From the NCBI GenBank assembly GCA_022749755.1, contig CM040449.1:1302001-1366000 (forward strand): a DNA stretch of 64,000 nt. Direction: 5' to 3'. This stretch comes from Azadirachta indica. Taxonomy: Eukaryota; Streptophyta; Magnoliopsida; Sapindales; Meliaceae. Shown piece after piece: positions 40,108 to 56,939 of the stretch; within the stretch, counting starts at the first letter, position 1; each line of letters begins with the position of its first letter. The translations under genes were made by a program, and so were the position numbers. The notes beneath the pieces were generated by a model. That model was given only the letters and a program-made list of their open reading frames with translations. It was not told where the DNA came from and did no database searches.

Positions 40108-43100
40108 ATGCCGCCATTCATGTCAATCTCAAAAGCGTTCGGCTTATTAGTTTCGCGTAAAATGGGTATTAGACATTTGATTAATTCTACCAAAAAGAAT
40201 GGGCAGTCACGGAAACTCGATCAGATTCGAAGATTTAGTAGCATAACGGGCTTAGAGACATCTTCGGTCCATAAACTGATTGGTAGTCATCGTAATGTTA
40301 ATTCATCGTTAACGAGTGTCTGTTATAATAATGCTAATATTGTGCAAAAGAGGCAGTTTCTTGGTTGTGGAGACGGGGAAGAGGGTGATGGCTTATCGAA
40401 AGTTTACGAGGAGCGCCGTGTTTTGGGGTAAGTTTACCTTTTCATAATTGTTTCCATAATTCCTTGTTTTGGTTTGTGATGAAGGTTTACACATGAATTT
40501 CCCTGTCATAATTCTGCATTTCTAGCATTTACTTTGTTAATTCAATTTGCAGATTTCATATGCATATTTTAGTTACAAAACATCAATTGTTGTGCACTTT
40601 GGATATGTTATTGGATTATGGTTAGCTAATACAGCCTATGTTTACCAGTTATTCTCCAGAGCAGTTATTTGATGTGGTTGCAGCTGTTGACTTGTATCAT
40701 GGGTTTGTCCCCTGGTGTCAGCGGTCAGAGATACTGAAACATTATCCGGATGGATCATTTGATGCTGAGTTAGAGATTGGTTTTAAATTTCTTGTTGAAA
40801 GTTATGTGTCTCATGTGGAATTAGACAGACCAAAATATATTAAGGTAACAAATTCTGCTGAAACTATTTAGTTGTTTCTGAAGTTACTATTGACATATCT
40901 CTTTTTTGGCTTTTCTTTGGCTTCATTGTGTGAATACAAGGTTGAGTATGGATTTTATCACTATCAGCTTGGCACTCTTTAGTAAAACACTTTGCCCATG
41001 TTGGACAAATAACATGAGGGTATTGGTAGGATTGTGTGTCCAAAATGACTACTGTGAGACTCTTATCTGATGGGCGTGTAAAATGACGGGAGAGGGGGAT
41101 ACGCTTCCTTTCCTTACTTTTGGTTTTCTATAGTACATTTGGGAGTTTATTGAATGCTACAAATTACTAAAATTACCTGTAGAGGGATATTTGATCTTAT
41201 GACGTGGTATTCAGGAAGAAGATTTGACGCTTAGATATTTGAGAAATTAAGTCATGTCCTTTCATCTTAAGAAGTGGGAATTAGGATAATAGGGCAGTAG
41301 ACACTTTTCTACACTCATTTTTCAACGTGCCTGTAAGTATAGATTGATGATAAGACTCTGATTTATTTGATATTATGTATCTTTAAACAATTATCAATCC
41401 CAAATGTATTAACCTATGATTGTTTTGTGTTTGTACTTGTGTGCCTTTGGGAAATTTTTGGGGCATGTGAAGACTATTTTAGAGGAGTAGAAGAGCTAAC
41501 ATCGCAATTTTTTGGTAAATTAAGTCCTATTAGCTTCTTGTGCCTATAATACACACATTAGAGTAAATGCACAATTAGAAGGAGCAGGTTATGAGTTCAA
41601 AGCTGTGAACATGTTGTTTCAGATGGAGGACTTGAGCCTCTTGCAGATCTACTGCTGAAGTTCAAATTCTGTTCATTGTGAACTTCTTCCACCCGACTTT
41701 TTATATAGCCCTATTTTTTTTTTTTTTTTTTTTGAATCATGATGAAGATGAAAGTGTTAAACATATGATATTTCAGCAAGAAGTTGCTGCTAGCGTTATA
41801 ATTTGAAATGGAAATGAAAGAAAAAGAAAAGATGAAATTCCACCAATTGTTCTGATCCAATAGGTGGCATAGTGGGATTCAGTCGTCTGTATGTCATTTT
41901 TCATATTCTCTATATCTTAAATGGATAACTGTTGGTGTAATAACCCTAAAAGATGGCCGTTACTGTCAGTTTTTTTATTTCCGTGTAATTATTTTTTGCT
42001 TGCTGAGTCTTTGATGGTCTTATTTTTTCCTTCTGCTTTATTTTCAGACATCTGTATCAGAAAGTACCCTCTTCGACCATCTAATAAATATTTGGGAATT
42101 CAATCCTGGACCTGTTCCCGGAACTTGCAACCTTTACTTCTTGGTGGATTTTAAGTTCCAGTCACCGCTTTATCGACAGGTAACGGTCCTTTATTCTTTT
42201 ATTTACATCTTGCTTTGCCAATATTGAGGAACTAATTATTATGCAGTTCGGCTATTTAACTTCTAGGAGGAAAATATTATTAAAATGCATATATTTTGCA
42301 AATAATTAAAGTGTCCACTGTTTCTAAAGACTTCATGTGATACAAGTTAGGAATCACCTTTACTGGGAAAAATAGGTAAATAGCTGTCATGGTTGCCTAT
42401 GTTCTAGAAGAAAATTCTTGGAGATCTCTTTGCTACCTCAAATAAAAGTATTGTATACCCGTCTACCCATTCATGACAATAAGGAAAGCATTGAAAACTT
42501 TTACAACTGATACTATGCATTACAGGCCAAATATACAAGTTGTTTATTGCAATTTTTTGAACTGTTATCATTCTATTTTCACCAACCATGTAGGTTCTCT
42601 TTAAACAAGAATGTCTCTTGTAGAATCTGACCTATTATACCAACGCACTATTCTTAAGGGGGAGGAGCTTCCTTATGATTTGTTTCTGAGTGAGGTATAT
42701 ATATTGCACCAAGTGTCATACACCTACATCTTTTCCATTTTGCCTCATTTAGATCCTTGTTTATTTTGTGTAACGTTGTGTGCCTGTATAATGGTACTGT
42801 CTTCGTTTCTGGAAGGAGCTTTATAATTGGATGTCATGGTTTTGCATGCCACAGCCCCATTTTATGTAGAGGTCGTAAGTTAAAATTTCAGCTATATGAA
42901 TTCAATTGTTTGGTGCTTTTATTTTGTCTTGTTTTATATAAGCTTGAATGCATATAAGCAGTATGGAATTTTCTATTGTATTTGATAAAGAACAATGCAA
43001 AGCATCCTAATTTTATGGAGGGGATCTGTTTTACAGGCAGCATCTATGTTCTTTAAGGAGGTTGTCTTTCGATTGGTTGGCTCATTCAGTGAACAATGCC

Positions 43101-43159
43101 GGTTGATTTACGGACCGGGGGTCCCAATCCTCGAAAACTCTTATGAACAGAGGGCATGA
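40108..43159 (+). CDS. COQ10: Mitochondrial COQ10-like ubiquinone-binding START-domain protein
   Basis: Predicted 256-residue protein of the COQ10 family (polyketide cyclase/START-like fold). It binds ubiquinone in the inner mitochondrial membrane and supports respiration and Q biosynthesis. Exons are 40108-40427, 40649-40844, 42048-42179 and 43037-43159, GT-AG with consistent phases. The first about 70 residues are basic and Ser-rich without acidic runs at the start (SKAFGLLVSRKMG), a mitochondrial presequence. The domain starts near 105 and shows the family signature YSPEQLFDVVAAVDLYHGFVPWCQRS, split by the exon 1/2 border, then FDAELEIGFKFLVESYVS, IWEFNPGP, VDFKFQSPLYRQ and FFKEVVFRLVGSFSEQC. 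Intron 2 is 1.2 kb. Length and motif order are normal for plant COQ10 homologues. Confidence 0.93.
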
Positions 43160-45012
43160 ACGTTTCTTTTTTCTATTTAACCAGGACAGGTGATGATAAA
43201 ACACCTGTGAAGTGCATTTTGAATGCTGGTGAGATCAAATAAAAATGGTCTGACCACGCCCACTGGGTGGTTTTTGTTTTGTTTACTACCCAGCCATTGA
43301 TCTTTTGACGGACATAAAAGGCTATTAAATCTGCACCAGGCATTTCCTTTTTGTCTTCAGGCCCCGACTTCTTAAGTGAAGCTTAAACATTACTTCTTGA
43401 ACATTGCCACTGTATACTTGAATTTTTGTAGTTGGATTTTTATCGTTACTGGGGTCAGGCGAAGGAAGTATTGTTGCCGAAATAGAAGTCTTGTAATCAT
43501 ATTGGGTGGTTACCATGAATCATTTATTTTTTTCAGAAATGTGCAACATTAAAGTAATTACATGAGGCGGAAGATAGTTTTGCTAATACTTCTAGTTTTT
43601 ATTTAATAAAATCTTCTCTTTTGAATTTGTCTCTCATGATATTGTTATTTTAACGTTCATGTTTTGAGCTGTTAAAGTTAAAATAATATATAATTTTGGT
43701 GTTTGATAGAGTGTTTTTATCTCGTCCATTATTAGTCAACGAGATTATGTATAATTCAAACAGTTATCTATGCTAACACCAATAGAATGCGACTTTCTAA
43801 TCTTAAAGAAATTAAGTTTACCGGAGATGTGAAGTTGTTGCTTTTTGTAGGTGTTCGCTGTTATCCTGCACGCTGGATAGTTGGGTTGGAGCGTACAGGC
43901 CCAATAAGTGATGGTTATGTATGCTTTCCGGAGTTTCGGGGTCTCTGATGTAAAACATCAAAGGCCGAATTTCCGTTGGCATGGGCTGGCCGATATGCTA
44001 GAAAGGTGACGAGAGAAGTTTTCAACTTCAAATCACACAACTCCATTCGCGTAGGGTAGTAGATCAGCATAGTTCAAACAAACAAGACGGACGGTAGAAA
44101 TTTGTAAAAGGTAAAAGAGTCTGCGTGATTTGTCTGTGAAGAAGCTCAATGTGAATGCATGAATGAATTGATGCTTACTATATGTGGCGCGTGACTAGAA
44201 GAGAGTTACACAACACTATAGTGTGTTTTAGTTAATTTTTCAAAGGATTGATGGAAGAGAAAAAAAAAAAAAAAAGGCGGCTGAAGATAATGGAGATAAT
44301 GGACGACAGGCTAAAAATTGAAGAAAGAAAAGGACGAGTGGGGAAGCACACTAGGGAAGGGAGGGAGGAGAGGAAAAGGAATGACGGCTAATCACAGTAA
44401 GGAGTTGCATGCCTAAATTATTGGAGTTATCAGTTATCATCACCAGTCGTCACCAGTGACGCTTCTCTTCTCTAACTGGATGAATGGTATGCTCCCAAGC
44501 CCAATATATCATTAAAGCCTTACGACTAAACTACCAACTCAACTCTTTCTCTTTATTGCGGATATTCACAAACCTTAAATGGTTTTACGTATAAACTCAG
44601 AAATTGTAAATTTGAAACAAGGGACGAACTCAAGACTACCCGTACTACGCCAGGGGCACACAGACTGGAAGAGCGGGTTAAAGAAACAAGAAACAATGAT
44701 TTGGACATCATGAGCCGGCCCACGCACAGATGTTAAGTTATATATAATGAATGTATATGATGGAATTAGATATTAGTTGAGTTAAATTTAAGACCTGTGA
44801 GGATCAACACCTTACCCATTACATTTACATATATGATCATCATCATGATTTTATATAAATTGTAAGATTCTTCGTTTACCTTGACGCTATAACCCAATAA
44901 TTCAAGCGCTTTCGGAGATCCTCCAGCTGTGTGATGTGGCGTGTTGATAGTTAATTTGTTATATATGCATGGGTCCTTGCTGGCTACCTCTGAATATCGT
45001 CTAATGATTAGA

Positions 45013-45057
45013 CATATATATATATATATATATATGTCTGTGTGTGTGTGTGTGTGC
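45013..45057. repeat. compound (TA)n(TG)n microsatellite
   Basis: TA run 45013-45036 followed by TG run to about 45057. Confidence 0.85.
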
Positions 45058-46178
45058 TGATATATATATTAGCCCAATTTCACCCACAACCACAATTTCA
45101 ATTTTTTTTCTTGACTATTGTAAATGACGAACAGCTATAGAATCTCTCTCTCTTTTTCTCCAGCAGAGTCATTATCTTCACCTATATAATTACAAACTAA
45201 AGTATCCAATGACTTGTCCTTCTTTTCTTATGCTTTTTCTCTTTTTATATATCCCTTTCATTTCCACTCATCTTTGTAATCTTTATATAGGAGAAACATG
45301 CTAGCTAGTCAAGCAAATAATTAACGTTTAACGCGATCATAAAATTAATGTGTATCCTCATCATTTATTTGAGCAGTTAGTTAGCTAGCTAGAACAATGA
45401 AGCTAGCGTACCGATCAATATTCTGCTAGCATGCATATATTCCTATCCATTCCAATCCATCAACCATATATAAAAGATAGGGTGGTTGCCGACTTCATCA
45501 TCAGTTTGGGATAAAAGAGCTACTGAATTGCATAAGGCAACTTCAAAGGATGTATAATTCAGAAAAAGTTAAAAAAGATACTGGTGAATGTATATTCTTT
45601 TTCCCGTGCTTTAATCCATGGGACTTCTTTAATTTGACTCTCTTTTGTTTGTTACGTAAAATTCAAATTCTTGGAAGGGCATCAAGCAATTGGCAGGGCT
45701 GATAGGTACCAGTTAACATACTATCATCGCCCACTCTGTAGGCGTTGGCTCCACAAGACATCAAACTGAAAAATAAATAAAAAAAAATCAATGCTTCATG
45801 ATAAAACAGCTTATTGGTAATAGCTAAGGAATTAATTAATTAATTGATTAATTAATTAATTAATATGTTATACATACATGCTTCTGTTGTAGTTTTTGTA
45901 TTTTATCGTTATGTCTTTATTTAGGTCAATCTGCTTACATAACAACTGCATGCATGCATGAGTGCTTAATCATGCCTTAATGCAATCCTAGCAAATTCGA
46001 TCATTCAGCTATACTCAAGCTTAAGAATTTTTTTTTTTTTTTTTATTGTTCATATCTCAATATATTACTGCCTGGTTGTCATCCACAAATATCTTGATTG
46101 CTCACCACTAATGGAATATGTATTACCCTAACTCATCATCATAAAATTATTAGCCAATCACACCCTTATTTTCACTCC

Positions 46179-46199
46179 ATATATATATATATATATATA
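46179..46199. repeat. (TA)n microsatellite
   Basis: Uninterrupted alternating AT dinucleotides over about 21 bases. Confidence 0.85.
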
Positions 46200-47078
46200 C
46201 TTAATTTATATACGGTTGGTGTTACTGATAAAGCTGACAATAAAGTTTGGTGATAAATTTTGTTGCAAATAAAGCTATTTCGTGAAACTTCAAATACATA
46301 TGAAGAAAAAATACAGAACACAGAAAACCGAATAGCGTTAGAATTTTCATATATATGCAGCTACCACTTGGAGCCATCGTATTCATGGTAGGCTTTAAGC
46401 AGGATTCTGAGCATACATTAGGCGGCTTACTAGTACGTACAGTTTAACATGTATAATTGAGATTCTTAACTCAGCAATACAATACAATCTCATGAGAATC
46501 TTCTCTTTAATATTTTTATTTATTTACCGACAATCATTTTCATTGACTCAAATGCATGAAAAAGAAATATGAAGACATGCCATCCATTGCCAATTAAATT
46601 AATTAGGAATTTATATATGTATCTATGGCTTTAACATTCCTCTCCCCCTTCTTTTGCCCTTCTTCAAGTGTCAGGCTTTTTTAAGAAAAAATATTACATA
46701 AATATGTAAATCAAATTCATTACTAATTTTGACGTGAGCAAATTAAATTCAAACATCATATATCTTTTATTAATTCCAAAAAGGAAAAAATTATCAATTG
46801 AATCAACCTGGGTATTATTACATACGTCCCCGGAGGTTTGTATAAATATTACTTCGATAGAAAATTTAGGGAATAGCATGCATGAGGAGGGGGAGATATA
46901 TTTAATTGTTACTACGATTGACAGTGAATTTGTAGACAGCTAGGCTCACATATTTTCGATCGTTGACCCATCGTGATCCAAATGGTTTTGCGGACTGAGC
47001 GTGGATGATACATAACGTTGAATTTTGCAGACTGATACATAACGTCGCTATTCCATATTAATCACTCACTAGCACCTA

Positions 47079-47230
47079 AGATGGATTAATTGTCTAGCAT
47101 TACTCTTGTCTTTGTATGTATGTATGTATGTATGTATGTATGTATAAATTTCTCAAAAATGTTTACATGATTTGAGACAGATGGATTAATTGTCTAGCAT
47201 TACTCTTGTCTATGTAAGTATGTATGTATC
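47079..47230. repeat. 100-base tandem duplication carrying GTAT repeats
   Basis: ATGGATTAATTGTCTAGCAT and the following TACTCTTGTCT occur at 47081 and again at 47181, both running into GTAT/GTAA repeats. The first GTAT tract (47113-47146) is much longer than the second. Near-identity of the copies suggests a recent duplication, possibly by slippage or unequal exchange. Confidence 0.88.
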
Positions 47231-47543
47231 TGCAGGGAGAACGGAGGCCGCAAACACTCTCAGAATTGAATGCCAGTGTTGTTATACTCCTAAGTATTTG
47301 TTTCGTCCTTGATGCATGTGCATGCATGGAGTCAGTTAGGACTCATGGATACCCTTCTTTGTGCGAGGTTAAATGCACATTGATGCATATATGCATTTCC
47401 CTCCATGACAAACTAAATCCCTTACGTCCAATCAAATCTTTCGGCCGCTCATATTTGCAATAATGGAGGATCAGAGAATATATTCTTCAAGATATATACA
47501 TGATTATATGAATACATCATGCATATGTTCGATCAGCTTGTTA

Positions 47544-47548
<5 letters not shown>

Positions 47549-47575
<27 letters not shown>
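47549..47575. repeat. (TA)n microsatellite
   Basis: Uninterrupted TA run of about 27 bases. Confidence 0.85.
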
Positions 47576-47580
<5 letters not shown>

Positions 47581-50500
47581 GATCACATGACAACAGTTTT
47601 AAAAGAATATTTGTGGAAGAGAATAATGGCAGATAGAGCATAACCCTATATATGTCTACTGGCTCACTTTTGAGAAAGAGTGAACGTAACTTAAAGTCAC
47701 GTGTGAGTGCGGACTGGTATTCCTCCTCAGACAATGCCGTAATTTGTTGCTATACATATCCATAAATATGCCACATTAAAATCATTTACTGACCAGACCG
47801 AATAATCACGTATTTCAGGCCTTGAGCACAGTGCTCTGATTGATCCTTTTTCATGCAAGGTTAATAGCAAGTCTTCCTTTGTACCTCTACCACATCAAAA
47901 TGCTGAAAGTTCAGTCAAATATGTCATAGTACGATGTAGAAGAATTAATCAACTACCAAAACAGTAGAGCCTTGCGTTTTCTACGATGTTGAATATAGGA
48001 GCTAATCACATGTTTATTGTGATCATTATGTATGTTATTGTATATATATGATAGTAACTAAGAGTACGAACATATGTAATTACTGACAATCATAGTCAAA
48101 ATAGCGCAAAGATTTTGACTAAACCTGTGACCGGGAATTGCACCATTAAAAGGAAATTTTCTTTAAGTCACACTTGAAAGACTGTCATGTTTACCAATTG
48201 ATCGATCGATCCGCCACATGCAATATTGGAGATTTTAGGTAGCTAGTTTTCCATCGTCTCTTCAACCGCTGTCACATAATTACGTAATAGTTGAAACTGG
48301 GGACCACCGAGTGGTCAAGAATGCAATACATGTTTGGTGCATGGTGGATCCGCTCGTCGTACCCTTGAGCTCTTGTAAGAGGAGGACACCTGCCCCTGAC
48401 AATTGATAACTCAAGTATCTTGTGAAGATTTTCTTGTCACGTGGAGCCATTGAAATTCAAATCAAAATGGCGCAGGTGTCGAACACTGAAGAATGGGAAA
48501 TTTTCAGAAATTTGACACGTCTCAGGGTGGCCCTTTTCGCTGCACATCTGAACTTCCTCTCATGCATGATTATTTACGTTGACAAGGATATCATGCCCTA
48601 AAAAAGAGCAATCCAAATCAAAATGTGTCACTAACGATTGCCTTTGTAGATTATATTGTTTAGCTTGTGACTCGCGATAGTGAATATGATAATTATGCAC
48701 AGCAAGACTAAGATCGATGGACGATGTGTGAGGCTCTTGTATATGCATATATAGTGCGATATAGAAACACTCGGTGATACACATAAATCGTCCCCTGAAA
48801 TATGATGATACATTGGCCTTCGGGGTTGGTATACATTAGGTAAATGCTTTTACACGTGGTCATAGTCTGCAACATAGAAAATTGAGTTATAATGCATGTG
48901 GAACTGTTCATCAGCTAAAGCTGGATTGATTATGACCATGAATAGGATCCATCACTAGTAAAATACACATCAATCCTTCTCCATAGACCACAGTTAGATT
49001 CACCAAAAGCTTTGCTCCATTTTCCTCCATGTTTGTTGAACTTATGAAATGGATAATATATTATATATATGTTTCACCAAGTTAAATTCAAAAAGAGAAA
49101 GGATTTAAATGCGATATATGTTTTTACTTTACATAATTGTAATGGATATGAGCAAGAGAATCTGGTCAAAAGCAAGCTTATGATCATCTCTAACAACTGT
49201 CTGTTTGAGGAGTACAATCACAACACTGGAGACAGTTAATTGAGAGTTAATGATTGTAGTATGGGTATTGTGGGGTGAGGTGTGTTCATTCTTTAATGTC
49301 ATTTTCCTACTTTGATTGAAAATAAGCTGTACTAATTCACGTGGACAAAACCATCGTGCCACATTGCCATAGGTCTTTGAATCTCGAGCCAACAGTACTT
49401 TGGTTCTTTGTCTCTCTGCTAAACTATTCTGCAACTGTATGTGTTTTGAAATTATATATACATTCCACACATCACAGCTGCCATGGATCCCACCCCCTTA
49501 ATTACCCTTTTATATAATTTTCTGAAAGCAAATTAAAGATACACAGCTGATGATTAGAATCTGCTTATAATTGCTGCTTATGGCTGATGATTAGAACTTT
49601 GTCTCAATTTGGTGTCGAGAAATTTACGTAGGCATAGAGCTGATGAGGGAGGTTCAATGTAAAAACTTTCATGCCTCCCTAAATTTTCTAAATCGATGTA
49701 TTCTTTAGCTAATTAAGAGCCTTTGTCAACTTTTTATGGATACCAAACTATGAAATTAATCACGTAATTTACTTTCATTCATTATACTTTCTTTGACTTT
49801 TTCAATCATAGACTTTCAGACTAAGATATTCATTTAGTTTTGATTATACATTTTAATTTTATGAAAAGGAAGAAGGGTAGGGTGTATGAATTGACGAAAC
49901 TGCTTAAGCAGCTGAACGGGTTAACCAATAAAAGTTGTTAATGAGATTGGAGAGAGGGCAAAGAGGGCCCCGTTCGGTTGGGGCCTTCTCGTATCCGAAG
50001 GATCTCGAAATGGACCACCAGGATTGAGACAAGTGTCAAAATCCAGCTAAGCGTTGATGTTGACAGGTGCCATTCTTTCATTTCATAAATCGGAGCAGTA
50101 TTGAAGTAGTGGCGAGTGCACCAAAAATACTTGGGTCCCATGATCGGGAGAATTCCACGTCTGCAGTCCGTACAGACAGCAAGGACGGGGCCCACAACCA
50201 AAACGGCGAGGACCACTCATCTCCTATCGTCGGAGATCCTAAGAATTCTGATTAAATCGATGAGCTAGCTGGATGCCACTCTTTCAACGACCGGTCCCTC
50301 CCACCCCAAATTCCCATTCTTTTAACACAAATTTTTTCCTTTTTTCCCGATTTACTAAAAAAAAAAAAAAAAAATTATTCGTTTACCAATATCTCTCCCG
50401 AAAGTTTACAAATGATTCATCTGGATAACTTTGATGTCCCGATAAGATTATGAACGACATTCAAATATCTCATCCCATCCCATCTCATCTCATCTCATCT

Positions 50501-51249
50501 CCTCTCCTGTACCGATACTTTCTACGATACATTTGTCTCTTTCTCGTCTACGACATGTCACTTATCCCCTTTCCTCTTCACTACTTATAATAATAATTAT
50601 TATTATATGAAATCATACTTTTCCTATTCCTATTTTTATTTTCATTGATATATTTCATTTAGAATCTATAGTGATTTTGTACAGAAATAATAATATATTT
50701 GCATAAACGAAGAATTTCTCTAACCCAGGTCAGAATTTTTAGACCTAAACTCTTTTATCAGCTAATAATCGATTATTTGCTGCTATTTATTTTTATCAAA
50801 TAAATAATATAAGACAATAAGAACAAAAAGAAAAATTTCAACCATAAAATCCAAATACATTTAAAAGTAACAAAAAAAATTGTGGCGGATTTAGATGCTA
50901 TACATTATGGGAGGGACCTCCTAAAGGCATTCAACCAACAACACGCCATCTATTTGAGTTGAAATTATTAATTTTGATTTAATCATTTAATTATATACAA
51001 AAGAATCAAACACATGCCCTCCATGAAGCTTTCATGATACATGAGTTCCAAATCTTTTAGCTTCCCCTTTATTTCTGCCAACTATCGGATAAAGGCCAAA
51101 CCTTTCACACATCATCTCTCTTGTATTCTTCTTCTATTCCAATTTCACGAATTCACTTGTTCTCACCTGCCCATCATGTCTCCAGACAGTTTTTTTTTTT
51201 TTTTTTTGTAAATGCATCAGATATTATCAAATTTTGTGAACCATTCGTG

Positions 51250-51281
51250 CATATATATATATATATATATACGCGCGCGCC
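51250..51281. repeat. compound (AT)n(CG)n microsatellite
   Basis: An AT run passes into ACGCGCGCGC. CG dinucleotide runs are rare in plant DNA because of methylation-driven decay, so this one is a little unusual. Confidence 0.8.
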
Positions 51282-52549
51282 CGAAATTGAACAGCAGCAG
51301 CATCATGACTTACTTAATATCAGTGGTGCGTGCAGTAAACATTAATTTGTTAGGACTAGTACAAATTAATGGTTCAGAATCCAGTATCTGATTTCTTGTC
51401 CGAAAAGTTATATACCAAGGTCAATGTCAATAAGAAACCGCTAGTTGTTTCTAATTAAAGAGGGCGGTGAGTTTGGCCTTACCAGCTGTCTGCCCAAGCT
51501 AACCAAATAGCAACAGGGTGATTACCATGTCATCTTCATATCTCAATTTTGTACCATGTCTACCTGCTGATTTGATTTGTTTTATTTATATACTCATCCT
51601 GTAAATGTAATGACTAATGAACATTCAGGGATATCCTTCACAATCCATCAACAGAGTTTTGTCCTCCACCTTCCCTCCATTTCTAGTAAAATCAAGAATA
51701 TATAATACCTAACATGGTTGTTGAAATTTTGTTTGATCACGTTTAAAATTCATTTTTATTAAAAATTTAATTACATGGAAGTAATGGCCGGCCGAAATTC
51801 AACTGGTGTACAACCCCTGTTCATATATAAATATTGATTCCAGTGATGCCCTAACTAAAATAAAAGTTTCTGGGTTGAGTTAGTTAACTGTATAGAAACT
51901 GTTCGCTCTGGTCCACCGCAAAATTGTCACAATACAAAATCTCTATTCATGAAATTAATTAATTATGCTCCATAAAAAAGACTTCTGCCTTAAGTTAGTT
52001 GACCATATACTTAATAATAAGGTGTTGATAACCCTCATTTTCCTCTGGCCCCGGCATTTTGTGTTTCACACGAGATGACGCCAACATTGCCACGAGGAGG
52101 TTATGTAAAAGTTGCGATGTCCAGAAGAACAGGGAATGACAGCAGATCAGGGAGAGTTTAGTTTGTTCTGTTTCCAGAAACAGAAAATAGAAAACATTCC
52201 GGAACGCATTTGGTTAGCTTAGGAATTTTCTAATTTCTAAGATTTGTCGGGATCAATTTAAATTCAGTGTATATGTCACTCCAGGATGAAAATGTATATC
52301 AATAATTAAAATGATGTTCTATGGACATGTATCTTAGCTTTATGTGCGGAAATCTAAGTGGATACGGGGAATGATCATAAAAGATTTGGATATCACTCAA
52401 TGGAATTTGAAAGTGTACATCATTTATGAAAGAAAGTTGCCCATGTAATATTGATTGTCCCATTGCCGTTGGATGTGTATTAATCTCACCGTATATACCC
52501 ATGCTAAAATCATATTTGTCTTTTGTCTTTATCCTCAATCATTTTGTTC

Positions 52550-52557
52550 TATATAAA
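52550..52557 (+). promoter_or_regulatory. TATA box of CYP707A gene
   Basis: TATATAAA, 143 bases before the ATG at 52700, followed by an AC-rich leader start. Confidence 0.6.
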
Positions 52558-52699
52558 CCTTCTCCCTTCGCCAATGACTCGACTCAAAACACCAAAGGGC
52601 AAGTCCTAGCTAGGCCTACGTTTGTGTAATTAGCTAACTTCGATTCAAGCTAACTCACCGACTGAATTAGAAGAAGAAATAATATTTCTGAAGGGAGAT

Positions 52700-55495
<2,796 letters not shown>

Positions 55496-56939
55496 AGAGG
55501 CAAAATTCTGCAATAATAATAGCTCAGAGTCAGATGCCAAAGCCAATTTAGATAATAACTTTATACATTATAATTATTTATGTAGTCTCCAGTATTACTC
55601 CATAAATTTAATTTTCTTTGTAAGCCATTTTAATTTTTATTAAAGAGTCGCGCATCCCCTTCCAAGCATTTGGGGATGCCGGATGGATGTGAGATGATTT
55701 ATTCTCTTCTCATTTTTATCCTACTGTATTGTCATCATTCTGTAAGTTGTATTATCTTCGCTAATATTAATATATGATATTTATGATAATTGAAAGGGTT
55801 CTGGTGGAGCAAACTCATACTATTGTATCTCGTTTTTCTTGGCAAAAAAAAAAAGAAAAAATAATAATAATCCAATGATGTATACACTAAAACAAGCAAT
55901 AATATTATACAATTTTGTTTTTCTTGGTTATGCAATAGAAATTAGACTGCCTCAAATGGATTTGAATTGACCCGTATCACACGTATTTTAGCAATCACCA
56001 CGTCTTTGTCTGACCCCTCGCATTCCCTTTGCTATGCTCTCCCTCCATCAGAGGCTACAACAGAGCCACGTGTCAAAATGTAACTGGGCAAGTCGAAATG
56101 TTGGTGCCTCCCGGCTCCGCCTAGAGGGAGCCCCTGAAGTCGAAATAACTAAAGACTGCTAAATGCTAACTGCTGCTTATGCATGGACATGGACCACAGC
56201 ACACCCACCCACTACTCGATGTGGCTACTAGAGTTTTGTAGTCTTACGGAAATTATTTGTACTTTGCCCAGCACAGTAGCCCTGCTTTTGCTATTTTGGG
56301 TGATCCGTTGGCCTACCGCGAGAGTCCACAAACACACTCGTAATTCTACATCCCATTATCTAGTAGTAGATCATTTCTTTCAATTGATACAACCAACGAC
56401 TCTCTCTGAACTTCTTCCATCAATATTTACTATGCATGTGCTTGTTTAAGCTCTTTCTTCGACAATTTGTCAAAAGTATGTCTTACTACTATACAGAATT
56501 ATAACAGAGGTACTGGAGATATATGGTATACCATATCAATATTTCTAAAATCAGCTGCAGCTATTTCGTCAAACATGAATGTGAAGAAAGCTTGTAATGA
56601 CTTCCCCATTCCTCAAACTAGCTAGTAGCTAGAGAGAAAATATGATCAAATAATGCGTGCAGTTGCTTTTAACTGTCTGCTCAAATGCATATTAAATTTA
56701 GCTCAATCGATGCACAGCAGAAAGAATGAAGACGCACTGACGTTATTGATAATGGAGAAAATGGAAACAGGAATACTGACATAATTTTATAGTGCAAGCA
56801 CAACATGTTTTTAACAGAACACCATGTATTATACATTTACAGGTGTGGTATGTTTTATAGCACTTGATCTCGCCTTTTACACAAGTACCCTCATTATTTT
56901 ACAACAGATGCAAAGTTGTGAAAATACAATCAGATAGTC
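55496..56939. other. intergenic between CYP707A and thioredoxin-like gene (convergent 3' ends)
   Basis: AT-rich at first, then GC-richer about 56040-56350, where an 88-codon frame (56183-56449, +) has no motif. Both flanking genes end here. Confidence 0.45.

Larger units (their letters stand above)
43160..52549. other. 9.4 kb gene-free, microsatellite-rich intergenic region
   Basis: No reading frame here has a recognised domain or splice partner. Contents include a purine-rich block at about 44250-44390, compound TA/TG repeats, a 100-base tandem duplication with GTAT repeats (47079-47230), and a more GC-rich island at 49960-50290 with overlapping frames of 92 (minus) and 62 (plus) codons lacking motifs. 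I compared by eye with common plant microRNAs (156, 159, 160, 164, 166, 167, 172, 319, 393, 396) and found no credible precursor, though a new one could be missed. Confidence 0.45.

Noticed and set aside
44250..44390. Purine-rich block as a possible regulatory RNA
   Set aside because: Simple GA/GGA-rich composition without foldback or conserved motif.
56183..56449. 88-codon plus-strand frame
   Set aside because: No motif; lies between two convergent genes with well-defined ends.
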